From: Populus alba
Lineage: Eukaryota; Streptophyta; Magnoliopsida; Malpighiales; Salicaceae
Direction: 5' to 3'
NCBI RefSeq assembly: GCF_005239225.2
Contig: NC_133284.1
Span: 1,455,770-1,519,769, forward strand
Length of the DNA: 64,000 bases
Of this stretch, positions 1 through 11,695 are shown in pieces; positions within the stretch are counted from its first letter, which is position 1; each line of letters begins with the position of its first letter. The position numbers were made by a program, and so were the translations under genes. The notes beneath the pieces were generated by a model. That model was not told the DNA's origin. It searched no databases and was given only the letters and a program-made list of their open reading frames with translations.

Positions 1-322
1 AATGTATCTATCCATCTATATGGAAAATATGGGGAGACATGAAATTCTTGTCATTTATCGATGGAAAATGGAATGAGAGTCGCCACCTAGTATTTTGGCC
101 ACTAGGAACCCTAATTGGTCTCAGAGATCGGGTACGGGGACTGATTGCATAAATGGAAGATATTAGCACCCCAAATACGCCTTACCTAAGGTAAGCTGCA
201 TTGTTTGATTGTCTGATAAAAAGCTAAGGTGTTATTTAACTATTGGTCCGTTTAGGGTTCAAGAAAAGTCCTCCTCAGTAAGGAGGTCCTTATCTTATCT
301 AGTAAAATCCTAACCGTTCTAA

Positions 323-362
<40 letters not shown>

Positions 363-2289
363 CAGGAATACGTTTTACATATAAATTCGTAATCCCAGAT
401 ACTAAAGAAAACAAAAATGCATTTTTAGATTTTTTGAATTATTAGCCAAGTTTTCATGGCTCTAACAAACTTGTTATTAAAGCCAAAGTGCATGCTAAAA
501 CCCTTTTTGAATGTTTTTTTTTTATGTGTAAAAACAATATGATTTTTTTTTGTTATAGGACAGTATGATGTGATGCCTTTTTTTTTTTTTAATTTTTGAG
601 AGACTTGGCCGTATGCATGAAAACAAAAATATTTTTTGGTTTTATATTTTTTTTGCAATGTTTTGACGAAAACCATGTATTTTAATACCGGATTTGTATT
701 TTATGGTATAAAAATACAAACCAATATTACACAAAATAGATAGAAAAATACACGAGAAAAGCACCAATTTTTTAGAAAAGATTTTTTGGAATTAAATGTT
801 TTTTTTTTTAAATGAACAGTGGATTACTCTCCACTATTCACGTGCGAATAGTGGAGACCACCGAGGAAGAAGAAGAAGAAGAAGAAAGGGAAGGGGAAGG
901 AGGATGACCTACAGTGGAAGCTTGGCTACGAGGAGGAGGCTCTGCTGGTGGCTTAATAGGCTGCGGTGGAAGGAATGGTGGCCGGTGTCGGTTGCTAGTG
1001 AAGGAAGAAGAAAAGTTGAAAAGGAGAGAAGCTTGGTAGCACGCTCACTATATGAGGTGTTCGGGCGGTTGCTTATGATGGATATGGAGGTTTTAAAGCT
1101 AGTGGTGACAATGTTGGCCGCTGAACGTCGCGATGGAGAGAGAGAGAGGCAGGTTCTGCTTGCAGCGGAAACTGGGTTAGGGAGGCTGGTTTTTTTACTG
1201 TCTTTGGACCCAAATTTCTTCCTTGTTGAAGCATGAAAATCACATCTATTTATAGGTGGTGGAAGAGGAACACTTCGTCTCTTCTAGTGCCAAATTTCAG
1301 GCCTTGGTTCGACCCGAAAACACTCCAACCACTGCTTCAAAGAAGCAATGATGAACTGCTAGTTTTGTGCAGGAAAATGGCTGGTCGGGTTGGCCACTTT
1401 GGGGTGATGCCGCCGCCTCTACAGCCTCAATCAGCCAAAACTATTTATACTAGACTGTAGTCAGGTGTTAGGGTATTGTTTTCATGCAGGTTTTATTTAA
1501 TTTGGGGAAGAAACGAGGAGTCAAACGCCTTGGGAAGGAGGCCCCTTGGGCAGCCTCTTTGAAGAAGATAATGAATAGTAACTTTCAATTTTAGTCCCTT
1601 AATTTGTGATTTATCTCTAATTACACCCTTGATTGGCCTCAAACTTTCAATTTTGTTTAATTTCACCCCTGCCAAACTTCAATTCAAACCCCATATTTCC
1701 GCGCCTATTTCAGTTTGGTCCTTGGTCTCTGATCTATGCAATTTGACCCTTAATTGATCAATAAACTTACAATTTCTTCAATTTGGCCCTTGATTTGGTT
1801 AATTACAACCCTTTTATTTACACGCCTTTTTCAATTTGGTCCTTGATTTCAGATTTCCTCAATTAAGTCCGTAATTGGCCATCAAACTTCAATATTTATG
1901 CAATTAAACCCCTGATTTGACCAAATCAACTCTAAAAAATTATAATTTGACCTCATAACTTTAATTTTTTCAATTAAAGCCCAAATTGACTTAAAAATCC
2001 ATTTTCTTGCAATCAAACCCTATATAAATCCAATTAAGTCCATAAACATCCAATTTTGGGCTTTTCTCCTCAAATTGATTTTTTCTTTTCATATAGGGCT
2101 CTCATCATTCAAGTATATACTATCAAAATTTCAATCTTTGTATTTTTTAACCTCCTTAATCAATTGTTTTGACCATTTTCTGCACACTCCAACCTTCTAC
2201 CGCTATTATTATTTTTTCCAATTTCTTCCTACTGTATATTTATATATTTTTCCCTTTTTTGTAGAGGGACCCAAAAATGGGTTACAACA
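1..2289 (-). mobile_element. Tat/Ogre-type LTR, minus orientation, left end cut by window
   Basis: This stretch aligns along its length with the complete solo LTR at 18715-20926. Both carry the box GAGTCGCCACCTAG (here 77-90), an A/T-rich middle, a GAA-rich leader (about 864-895), a TATA motif read on the minus strand (TATAAATAG, complement of 1247-1255), long runs of 'aatt' phrases, and the terminal bases GGTTACAACA (ending 2289). On the minus strand the LTR therefore starts TGTTGTAACC at 2289 and runs leftward. Roughly 30 bases of the other end lie outside the window, so I cannot check a target duplication. The short ORFs in it are not genes. Confidence 0.8.
326..358. repeat. (TA)n microsatellite
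   Basis: Uninterrupted TA dinucleotides inside the LTR. The sister LTR at 18715-20926 has only a very short TA run at the equivalent place (about 19096), so the array expanded in this copy. Confidence 0.95.
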
Positions 2290-3066
2290 GATGATATTAT
2301 AGTGGGATTCAAAAAGGAAAAGCATATGGTGACGTGACACTTTTTACTAATAGAATGACTAAAGGAATGCCTAACAAAATAATTTCATCGGTAAATCCAT
2401 CGGTAATGATTAATTTATGACTTGGCAATCGACCCTCTTCTCTCCCTCCCTGTCCCTCATTTCACTTTTTTTTTCTTTTGCATTTTTTTCTGTAAGAAAT
2501 AGCCACCCCCTCAATATCAAAACAATTCAACCGCCCACAACAAATTTAGCCCCCACAACAAATTTAGCCACCACAACACTCAGTTTGTCAGCATCTGTGT
2601 TTTGATTCAAATTTTATTAAGCAAATCTACCCCTTTTTTCTAACACAATTTTCAAATGTTATTTTTTTTCATGTTTCTATAGTGTGTGTGTGTGTGTGTA
2701 TTTTGTTTAGGTGTTTACATATTTTAAGTTTTTTCTAATACAATTTTGTTGCATGGATTTATAATTTGTACATGTTATGGTTTGTTTTAGATTATGTATC
2801 ATTATCTTTGTTTATAAATTGATGAAACTTATGTCAAATTTTTGACTTAGGTGTTTTGTGATGAAATAAATAATGGCTTATTTAATCAGTTTATTTTTAT
2901 ATTTTATATAGATATATAATTGATAACGAATTGAGAGAGAACTATTAAAATAGAATGAATAAGATTGAGCTAGATGAATATTTTTGCAAATGTATTCAGT
3001 TAGCATAGTTAATTAATACATTTTATTATCATTATTTAAATAGGTTTAAAATAAGTAATGAATGAT
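2290..3066 (+). mobile_element. CACTA 5' leader fragment
   Basis: The segment carries 'atcggtaa' subterminal phrases (about 2385-2405) and then aligns in order with the 5' leader of the CACTA element at 15174 and with the fragments at 34310-35183 and 62869-63284. Shared landmarks are a 'gtgttttgatt' phrase (about 2595), 'ggtttgttttaga' (about 2779), 'taattaatacattttattatcat' near 3010, and the sequence just before the transposase start ('aagtaatgaatgatt', about 3052). It has no transposase exon because an LTR begins at about 3067. The GT microsatellite at 2681-2698 lies inside it. Confidence 0.65.
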
Positions 3067-5326
3067 TATTCATAACCCATTTTTGGGCCTCCGCACAAAA
3101 AAGAAGAAAATACAAAAAAAATAAAATAAAAATAATATATGTTTGAAAAAAATAATAAAACAATAAGAATAGCGAGAAAAGGTTGCTGAAGCACTCATAA
3201 AATGGTAAAAAGCTGGTTTAGGAGGTTTAAAAATACAATTATTAAAATTTGGTAGTATTTTATTGATTCATGAGAGCCCTGTTGCCAAAGAAAATTCAAT
3301 TTTAAGGAAGAAAATTCCAAGAAAAATTAAATTTTATTGAAGGTTTAATTAAATTTATGGAGGTTTTGGTTGCAAGAAAAATTGATTTTGGAGTTAATTT
3401 GGGCTTTAATTTGAAGAAATTAAAGTTCTGGGTCAAATTTTAATTTTGAAAAGTTAATTTGGTCAAATTAGGGGCTTAATTGCATAAATATTGAAGTTTT
3501 ATGGCCAATTAGGGACTTAATTAGAGAAATCTGAAACCAATGACTAAATTGGAAAAGGCGCGTAAGTGTAGGGGTTGTAATGAAAACCGAATCAGGGGCG
3601 AAATTGAAAAAATTAGAAATTTATTACTCAATTGCTGGTCAAATTGCACTAATGCTAGACCAAGGACCAATTTGAAAAAGGCGACCAACTTTAGGGCTGC
3701 TGTTTGAATTTTGTAGGGATGTAATTGAATTGATGTTTAAAAGCAAAATTGAAATGGAGGACTCGATTGAACAAATCACAAATTGAGAACTGATTTGTAC
3801 TTTGACATAAGTTTGGCGTCGTTTTCATTTAAATGAAACAGCACGTTTTGGCCAAAACGACACAGTTAAATACACTGTTCAAAAAAAAAAGAAGGAAAAA
3901 CCTAAAATGGTGTTGTTTTGAACAACACTACAGCCTTTCTTCTTCCCCTAGATGTGCAAAAAACAGGGGAAGAAGAAGGTTTTATTCCCCTGTTTTCTCC
4001 GACATTTCACCGACTTCCCTTCCCCTGATGACTTAAAACGATGCCGACAGAACCCACTTGCTTTCCACATGGTGGAAGGATGGAGGGGACATGCCCCTTG
4101 GGCGGTTCAGGGTGGCAACACAGTAGCCGCCCCGGCCTCTCTGTCCCCTGTTTTTTGCCTACAAAAACAGGGGAAGAGATGACGGAAAAAAAAGGGAGAG
4201 AACAAGAGACAGAGAGAGAACACAACATAGGGGAGAGGAAAGAGAAAAGAGAAGATAAAAAAGAGAAAATAGGAGAAGAAAATGTAAATCAGAAAGAAAA
4301 CAAAGACATAAGAGAGGAAAAAACAAAAAGGAGCGAACGAGAGAGAGAGAACACAATAGAGGGGAGAGGGAAGAGAGAAGAGAAGAGAAAGAAGAGAAAA
4401 GAGGAGAAGAAAAGGAAAAATAGAAAGAAAAAAAAAAGACAAAAGATAATGAAACACAAAGGAAGGAGGAGGAGAAAATCGTCGGCCACTGTGCCTCCGC
4501 CGATAGCAGCACCACCTCGATGCCATCGCAGGTAACGTCCCGCTGCCCCTTCTCTTTCTCCTTTTGCTCAGCCGTTATCTGCATTTTCATGCAAAATGTG
4601 AAATTCACGTTCTGCAGCAAATGGAGGGCTGGTTGCTGTACTTAGACATAGTAACCAGCCCATTTGGTTTTGGGCCGGGTCTGGCCCAACCTACTGATAT
4701 GGGCCGGGTTTGGCCCATGCCATAAAATTTTGAAAAAAAAATATATTTTTGTGCATACGGTCAAGTGTCTCAAAGCAAAAAAATCATGTTTTAGCATTCA
4801 CTTTGGCTTTAATAACCAGTTTATTAAAGTCAAGAGGACATTGGCCAAAATTGCAAACAACAACAAAAATCTTTTTTTGTTTGTCTTTTTAGTTCTGGGG
4901 TACGATATTACACATAATACATATTTTAGATATTAAATTCTCTTTTCGGACGTTAGAACAGTTAGGTTCTACCCCACTAAGATAAGAATCTCCTTATTAA
5001 GAAGAGCTTTTCTTGAACCTTAGATAGACCAAGAATTAAAAAACACAACAAGACATTAGATTTTATTAGACATTCAAACAATGCAGCCTACCTTAGGTAG
5101 AACGTAGTCGGGGTGCTAATACCTTTCCTTTACGCAACTAGTCTCTGTACTCGATCCCTGAGACCAGTTAGGGTTCCTAGTAACCAAAATACTAGGTGGC
5201 GACTCCCAGTCTATATTTTACTGATAAGAGACAAGAAATCCTTGTCTCTACATATTTTCCAGGAAATAGACCATTCCATTTTTCCATAAGGGTGAACGAT
5301 TGCCGCGACGCCACATACATGCAATA
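3067..5326 (+). mobile_element. Tat/Ogre-type 5' LTR, plus orientation
   Basis: The LTR begins near the phrase CATAACCCATTTTTGGGCC and ends at 'catgcaata'. It is followed by the spacer GAA and a primer-binding site (5330-5347), which makes it a 5' LTR. It contains the conserved box in forward sense (ctaggTGGCGACTCC, 5192-5206), a CAG|GTAACG donor-like junction at 4529-4537, a purine-rich block at 4150-4470, and short 'gggccgggt/tggccca' repeats near 4670-4720. The purine block gives long but meaningless ORFs on both strands. The exact first base is uncertain by a few nucleotides because the junction with the CACTA leader is ambiguous. Confidence 0.75.
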
Positions 5327-5329
5327 GAA

Positions 5330-5347
5330 TGGTGACTCCAATAGGGA
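5330..5347 (+). other. primer-binding site, tRNA-Arg type, degenerate
   Basis: TGGTGACTCCAATAGGGA matches the better-preserved TGGCGACTCCGCTGGGGA at 44566-44583 at most positions and lies three bases (GAA) beyond the LTR end, exactly as at 44563 and 50891. Ogre-group elements are known to use a tRNA-Arg primer. The mismatches suggest this copy is old. Confidence 0.8.
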
Positions 5348-5868
5348 CCTTGTGGACTAAGCTTTGTTTTTTTTTTTATATATAATTATTAGGTTTTATT
5401 GTTATGGTTTGTGTGTTTATTTTTTATGTCTTTCCTTTATTTACTTCTTGCGCACTTTAATTTCTGTACATATTTGTTCATGTATTATATAGAATTGCTT
5501 CATGCATCATTTTTTGTTTTGTGAGAGCTCATATTGGAAAACTTTAGGTTAAGTGGGGGACTAGCAGCTTACCTTATGACTTTTAAGTCAAGTTTTAAGT
5601 TTGTATAAACCTCAACTCTTCGCTGAGTGCTTAGACTGGTAATGATTGGTGCACATGCCATCCCATTAATTACTTGCTGAGCCCCTATATTGCCTTCACG
5701 AGGGCGATCACTGGGACAACAAGAGACCCTTTTAGAGACTGAATAGCCAACCTACCCTTGTCAAGCATAAAAGAATTAGAACTTGCCTTTAGGGTGTATG
5801 CTCCTTATCGCGGGGGCGACATCGTCTAGCGATGGTGGAGGCTTCTATCATGCCTCCTATGTGAGGGG
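5348..5868 (+). mobile_element. 5' untranslated interior of a Tat/Ogre-type element
   Basis: It starts 'ttgtggactaagctttg' and continues with phrases found in the same order after the primer sites at 44584 and 50912: 'aggttaagtgggggact', 'cttaccttatgac', 'gagtgcttagactggtaa', 'gggcgatcactggga' and 'gggtgtatgctcc'. No coding sequence is visible. It stops where a minus-orientation LTR begins, so the rest of this element is missing from the adjacent sequence. Confidence 0.7.
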
Positions 5869-7179
5869 TGTTGTGTGTTGGGAATGGTTTTTTGATTTAA
5901 TCATAAAATTATGATTAATGTTTAGGAGTCGCCACCTAGTATTATAGTCACTAGCAACCTATGGTCTGCGAGAGTCTGAGTAAGAGACTAGTTGTGCAAG
6001 GAGAAGACGCATCACCCCTAGTGCACCCTACCTAAGGTAAGCTGCATTGTTGTTTGATTGTTTTTTTCTAAGTCGGGTTTCTATTTGTTTGTCTTTTCTA
6101 AGGTTCAAGGCAAATCTCTCTTCATTAGAAAGTCTCTACTTTATTGTGTTAAATCCTAACCATTCTAAAGTATGAATTTTAGCATCGCATTTCTACACCT
6201 TGTATTTTTAATACCTAAGGGTGTAGTTTATTGTGTAATTTTACAACCCAAAAAATATTAAAGTCTACATCTGGATCCTAAAAAAAAATTGAAAAAAAGA
6301 TTTTTGACATGTTGGTCAAATCCTAATGGATAATCATAAACTGGTTACGATATCTATTTTTTTTATTTTTAAAACATGAAAATGGTGCAATTTTTGTTTT
6401 GTTATGAAAAATATGCTTAGAAAAATTTTAGGATTTGACCGTATGCAATCAAATATTTTTTTAGAAATGTTTTTTTTTTTTTGAAATATTTTAGAAAAAA
6501 TCCGAGTATTATAATTCACGCCTACTATTCACGCAATGAAGAGTAGGGAAGGAAGAAGAAGAAGACAAAGAAGGGCAAGGGGAGAGAGGGCGGACAACCT
6601 GGCGTCGTGGTGGCTGCCATCACTGGTCTAGCTGAGGACAGTGGAAGAGTTGGTGGCTGGCGGTTGGAGCTGGTTGTAGGTCAAGGTGGGAAAAAGGTGC
6701 AAAGGAGAGAGAAATGCCGGAGGAGAAGAAAGAGAGGGTTGTGGTGGCTGCTTGGTGGTTGTGCTGGCTTCCTATGATGGAGCTAGTGTTCATGGTGGTG
6801 TATAGGCTGGGTTTGTTGGCATTGTAGCCGGAGAAGGCAGCTGTGGAAGGGGTGGAGAGAGTTGCAGAAAGCTGACGGGGAAATAAGGAAAATGAAAATA
6901 ATTAAAAATTTAATTATGTCATTGGACTTAATTTTTATGCAAATTCATCCAATAAACATTGAATTTGACCTTGAATTTGTTTTTTTATTCATTTTTGGGC
7001 ATAATGGGGTATAATTAGGCCTTGAATTTCCTCCAAAAATTGTAGCTTGATTTTTTTCTATTTTCATAGTCCTCCTTGATTTGCTTTCTCCACATTGCCA
7101 GCCTTTATTTTATTTTTTGATTTTTATTTTGAAAAAAAAAGTGATTTTTTTGAAATAACCCAAAAATTGGGTTATGACA
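5869..7179 (-). mobile_element. Tat/Ogre-type 3' LTR, minus orientation
   Basis: It carries the inverted conserved box GGAGTCGCCACCTAG (5925-5939) and ends with TTGGGTTATGACA at 7179, so on the minus strand it starts TGTCATAACCC. Just beyond lies a purine tract on the minus strand (complement of 7180-7195), the expected mark of a 3' LTR. At about 1.3 kb it is shorter than the other LTRs here. The left boundary is placed at a TGTTGTG phrase and is approximate. Confidence 0.7.
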
Positions 7180-7195
7180 GTTGCCCTCCTCTTTA
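7180..7195 (-). other. polypurine tract of the minus-strand element
   Basis: Read on the minus strand this is TAAAGAGGAGGGCAAC immediately before the LTR start. Purine-rich tracts in this position prime plus-strand DNA synthesis in LTR retroelements. Element A has an equivalent AAAGAAGGGG at 58146-58155. Confidence 0.7.
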
Positions 7196-7369
7196 CAATG
7201 CTTAGGATAGAAAGTCTCGTAAGAGACTTTTGATAGTAAACGTTGAAAAGAAGAAAAAGAAGAATGAGAGATGATGGACTCATCATTTTGGGAAATGACA
7301 ACTCCTTTTAAGGGCTAGAAAGCACACTTAGAGTAAATACTGGAAGATTTTTCTTTTGAAAATTCAAAG

Positions 7370-8060
7370 ATTTTGAAGTGGTCAAATTGTCATTGGTGAC
7401 CTACCCAGAGAAAATTGAATTTTTTTTTTAAGGTGGTCTTATTGTAAGGGGTGACCTACCCAGGTGAAAAATGAAAAGATTCTTCAAAGTGGTCTTATTG
7501 TAATAGGTGGCTTGCCTAGGTGAAAAATGGAGCTTTTAAGAAGTGAAAAATACAAATATTTTTCAAAGTGGTTTTGTTGTAATGGGCGACCTGTCCAGGT
7601 GAAAACACGAAGATTTTTCAAAGAGGTGAAAAATTTGAAGATTTTTCAAAGTGGTCTTGTTGTAATTAGCGACTTGTCCAGGTGAAAAATGTAGAGATTT
7701 TTCAAAGTGGTGAAAAATGCAAAGATTTTTCAAAGTGGTCTTGTTGTAATGGGCAACCTGCCCAGGTGAAAAATACAGAGATTTTTAAAAATGGTGAAAA
7801 ATGCAGAGATTTTTCAAAGTGGTCTTGTTGTAATGGGCGACTTGCCTAGATGAAAATTTTGGATGAGGTGATAAATGTGAGAATTTCTCAAAATGGTTTC
7901 ATTGTAATGGGCAACCGGCCCAAAATGAAAGATTTTGAAAGTGGTGAGAAATGAAAGGATTTCTCATATAATGGTTTCATTGTAATGGCCAACCGGCCTA
8001 AATGAAAATAGTTTTCAAAGAGGTCTAATTGTGATGGGTGACCTACCCGGGTGAAAAAAT
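7370..8060. repeat. tandem repeat block with GGGCGACCTGCCC core
   Basis: About eight to nine imperfect units of roughly 60-110 bases each contain 'gtggtcttgttgtaatgggcgacctgcccaggtg' variants followed by 'gaaaaatgnagagattttt'. The core is nearly palindromic and recurs, inverted, in the repeats at 57535-58050 of element A. Tandem repeats between pol and the 3' LTR are common in the Tat/Ogre group. Confidence 0.85.
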
Positions 8061-8089
8061 AAAATGTCTTAAAGGGATGACATGATAGG

Positions 8090-8625
8090 ACTCGAAGGTG
8101 CACTATTCAAGAGAAAATGGCTCAAAGGCACACTTGAAAAGAGGTAGGGTTAGAAAACACACTACCTAAGGTGAGGGCTCGAAGGTGCACTTGAAAGGAG
8201 GTCTACAAAACGCACTACTCATGAGGTGAGGGCTCGAAAGCACACTTAAAAAGAGGTAGGGTTGGAAAAATCACTACCTAAAGTGGTCAAGGGCTCAAAT
8301 GCGCACTCAAAAGGAGGTAGGGTTAGAAAACATGCTACCTAAGGTGTTCAAGGGCTTAAAGGCGCACTTGAAAGGAGGTAGGGTTAGAAAATGCACTACT
8401 CATGCGGTGATGGCTCAAAGGCGCACTCAAAATGAGGTAAGGTTGGAAAATGCATAACCTAAAGTAGTTGAGGGCTCTAAGGCGCACTTAAAAAGAGATA
8501 TGGTTTGAAAACACATTACCCAGGAGATAATGGCTCAAAGGCAAATTCAAAAGGGAGATAGGGCTAGAAAGCACACTATTTGAATGATGAGGGCTCAACA
8601 ACCCACTCAAAAACAGGTGATTATG
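8090..8625. repeat. second tandem repeat block
   Basis: About nine imperfect units of roughly 55-65 bases have the form 'gggctcaaaggcgcact...aaaaggaggtagggttagaaaacgcactacc'. The block directly follows the first one and shows no coding potential. Confidence 0.8.
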
Positions 8626-9589
8626 AGACACCAATCTATCAAGGATGAAAGTAATGCATCATGATCAATATGTATGTATACTTACCTGAGAAATATAGGT
8701 CCCATTTTCTTTGTAGGATTTTCATCTTCTCAAAAGTTTAAGTCTCTAATAGTAAGCTTTGATGGCTCTTTCTACTCTTGCTTACTCAAGTCATATCTTA
8801 TGATCTTGACCTCTTAAGAGGGATCAACATACTTGTTTTCCCACAAACCTTTATCTAAAGGATTGCCAGCTATGCACTATATCTCATGTTTTCTTAGAAA
8901 GGAAATCATGGAGCCAACCCTATGTGGATTGCCCCCCAGTTTGATCATGTTTCCAAGTGTTCAATTTGGGCTTTCCTTGGGGATAAGGCTATGTGGAAGA
9001 AGATCTGGTTATTCACAAGGAGTTGTTTTCATGAAGAATTTTTGAAATTTCAAAGCTATTCCGAAGAATCATTTCGATGTTTGTTCAAAACAAACTTGTT
9101 TTGAAAAATTCAAGTGATTCTCATGGATTGGTTGGCATGAGTGTTAAAAAATTTTGTTCTACTTTTGGTTAAGTGAAGTGATGTTTGATTGGTCAAAAGG
9201 GTTCAAGCTTCAATATGTGGGTTTCAAAGAACCAGTTTTTGAAGCATTCATTTTGCTTGTATGAATAATGACTTGTTTCACATGGGAAAGCAAAGTCTAC
9301 CAATCCAAATTGACTGCCTTTGATCAGAAAGGGCTTGATTGGGCATGTAACGTAGGCTTTGGCTCTAGGATATGAAAAAAAAGGATATTTAGGCTCAAAA
9401 AGTGTTTAAAAGACTTCAAGACTAAGGATCACTAGTGCTTATATCCCAAACTCTTTTTTTTTTCTCATGAATTTCCAGACCTTAGAATTGATCTGCAAAA
9501 TGGTCCATGGTGCCCCCCAATGTTGGCTTTTTCTTTTTTTAGTTTTGAGCATTATTATATTAGTGATTTTTATGGCACGCACAAATCTT

Positions 9590-9775
9590 TTTGGAACTCT
9601 TATATGCCCCCCCAGCTTTGTTTGGGCACTTTTGATCAATAAGGATTTCATTTCATACCCCTAGTGTTGTTTGGGCACTTTTATCGTTTGAGGACTTTTT
9701 ATGCCCCCTAGGGTTGTTTGGGCACTTTTAGTCATTATGGATTTATTTTTTTGCACTTGCCTCTTAGTGTAGGGT
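9590..9775. repeat. short tandem repeat, 'gttgtttgggcactttt' units
   Basis: Three to four units of about 55-60 bases contain 'tatgccccc', 'ttgtttgggcactttt' and 'aaggatttc/atggattt'. It lies in the non-coding post-gag interior of the minus-strand element. Confidence 0.7.
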
Positions 9776-10439
9776 GTGATCCTAGCCAAGATTATTTTTC
9801 AAGAAATATGTATTAGGCTCAAAAAGGGACTACAAAAGGAGTTTTTTAGAATTTGTGAAAGGATGATCAAAGATAGCCTTTCTTCATTTCAAATGCTCAT
9901 TCAGAATCAGCCAGCTTTGCTTTCTCACATGCGAATATACAAAATGATTTCTCATTATTCATGCAGTCAAAACTCAGCTTTGAAGTTATCTCATGGTGTT
10001 CGAGTTGTCTTTGAGGTTTTTTAAGTGTTAGGATATCGCTTGAATTTTCAGAACTTATTTATTAGAACAATCATTAATTTGATTTTTGTTTTTGTATTAA
10101 AACTTTTATTTCCCAAAAATCCTTGTGAAAACATGGGGTAATTTTTTTTAGAGGAAAAAAAAAGGGAAAAAAACCAAAATAGTCTTGGTTCAATGGTTTT
10201 GTGAGTAAAAGGTGTGCTCAGTATGTTATTTGCATCAAGGCACATCATAAACGCATAAAAACACGTGATTTTATTAACATCAAAGGCTCATTTGATAGAT
10301 AAAGTCTTGTGGCATTATGAGCTAAAATTCCAACAAGACTAAAACAAGTTGAGACATGCATGATCAAACACAAGGAAATAGTTGTGTAAGCTCCACCTTC
10401 CCATTCTAGAACTTTATCCTCTATCCTTGAGAGTGCACA

Positions 10440-11195
10440 CTAACTTATTCATACCCTACTCTTGCCATCAGTGCTTTGGGGTTTTCAAAGCATTCCACCT
10501 CCAATGCATTCACCGATCCACTACCTGAAACATGATTGGGTAGAAGGGTCGAACTCACGTTTGGAGTTCCTTCGAGGGTTATCCATCCAGCTTTAATCAA
10601 ATGCGTGAGCCTCTTTTTGAAGGCACTGCAGGTATGAATATTGTTTCCCATAGCACCAGCATGATATTCGCAGGTGAGGTTCGACTTGTACCAGTTGGGG
10701 TAAGTTGGTACATTCTCATTTGTAATGGAGGTAGTTTTTCTTGGGCTCTTTGGTGTTTGGTTTGAGGCTTAGGTTTCCTGGCAGGAAAAGAAGAGTTGAG
10801 ATTAATGTTGGCGATTTGGGATGAAATGGAGTGTGATAGTTTTGGAATTGATTCTTCCTACCCTCAACATGGTCAACCTCTTTCTTTTTACCTTCGAAGC
10901 CCTTTTCTCCACAAGTGCAGAGATTCTACCACTCTTTGCTCCTTGCTCTATGCACTCAGCTACTGCCACATCATCAGTAAATTGCTGGGCCGAACTACCC
11001 ATCACGTGCTTGTAATATGTGTCTTTGAGCGTGTTGCAAACAGAGTGACCATCTCTTTATCCAAGTGTGGAGGATGTACTTGAGCAACTAGGTCTCTCCA
11101 TATTTGAGCATATTCCCTTATGCTTTCCTTGTCCCTTTTCTCTAGATTGGACAAGTTGGTTCTGTCAAGAGCAATGTCCATATTGTACTTGTATT
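10440..11195 (-). pseudogene. gag: Tat/Ogre-type gag fragment
   Basis: Conceptual minus-strand translation from 11190 gives QYKYNMDIALDRTNL, then ESIREYAQIWRDLVAQV and an ALVEKR segment. A later frame (about 10710-10450) gives PNWYKSNLTCEYHAGAMG and LIKAGWITL..PNV..LLPNH. These phrases are characteristic of the capsid-like gag region and the downstream 'YHAGAxGH...CxxL...LIDAGWL...PLPNH' segment of Tat/Ogre gag-pol proteins. The two halves are in different frames and the N-terminus is missing, so it is not functional. No protease or polymerase follows. Confidence 0.75.
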
Positions 11196-11695
11196 GCTAA
11201 GTGTTTGCTCGAGTAAGCTAGTGAGGTGAGCCACGCTTGCTTTTAGAGACTCTAACTCTTCTTGGAAATGGGCATCACAGTGAGCACACTCTTCATCTTC
11301 CATGTTTCTTGCTCGGAGTCGAGTGTTGTAGACTCTTTGGGGACCTATATTTCAACTTGTTGCATGTATGTATGTTATTTACAATGGATGGATGTATGTG
11401 TGTGGATGTATGTACATGCACATTTGGTATGAATGGCAAAAACCCATGCAAAATGAATAACAAAGGAGTTCATGCTCTAAAGGAAGGTTCTAGGTCATTA
11501 CATGATGGGTAGGCTTTCTACCTGGTTTTAAAAAGGTCTATGAACTGCCCAGTGACCACCTCACGTGAAGGTAGTATAGGGGTTTACAAGGAATGGTTGG
11601 GGCACAGTGTAACCGCCATTACCAAGTAAACACTCAGCTCATAGTTGGATGTTTCACGAATCTGAACCCCGACTCAAAGTCATGAGGCAGACCGC

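Larger units (their letters stand above)
7180..11695 (-). mobile_element. interior of a gag-bearing, pol-less Tat/Ogre derivative
   Basis: Reading the minus strand from 11695 downward there is a 5' leader (11640-11690 resembles the leader of element B near 44770-44830), then a gag fragment (11195-10440), then non-coding sequence (10440-8630) and two tandem-repeat blocks (8625-7370), a polypurine tract and the 3' LTR. No reverse transcriptase, RNase H or integrase motif is visible in any frame, so the pol region is deleted. The 5' LTR is absent: the Athila-like LTR begins at 11696. Confidence 0.7.

Noticed and set aside
4041..4620. Long overlapping open frames on both strands (Lys/Arg/Glu-rich and Phe/Leu/Ser-rich)
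   Set aside because: They come from a purine-rich block in an LTR leader; low-complexity composition removes stops.
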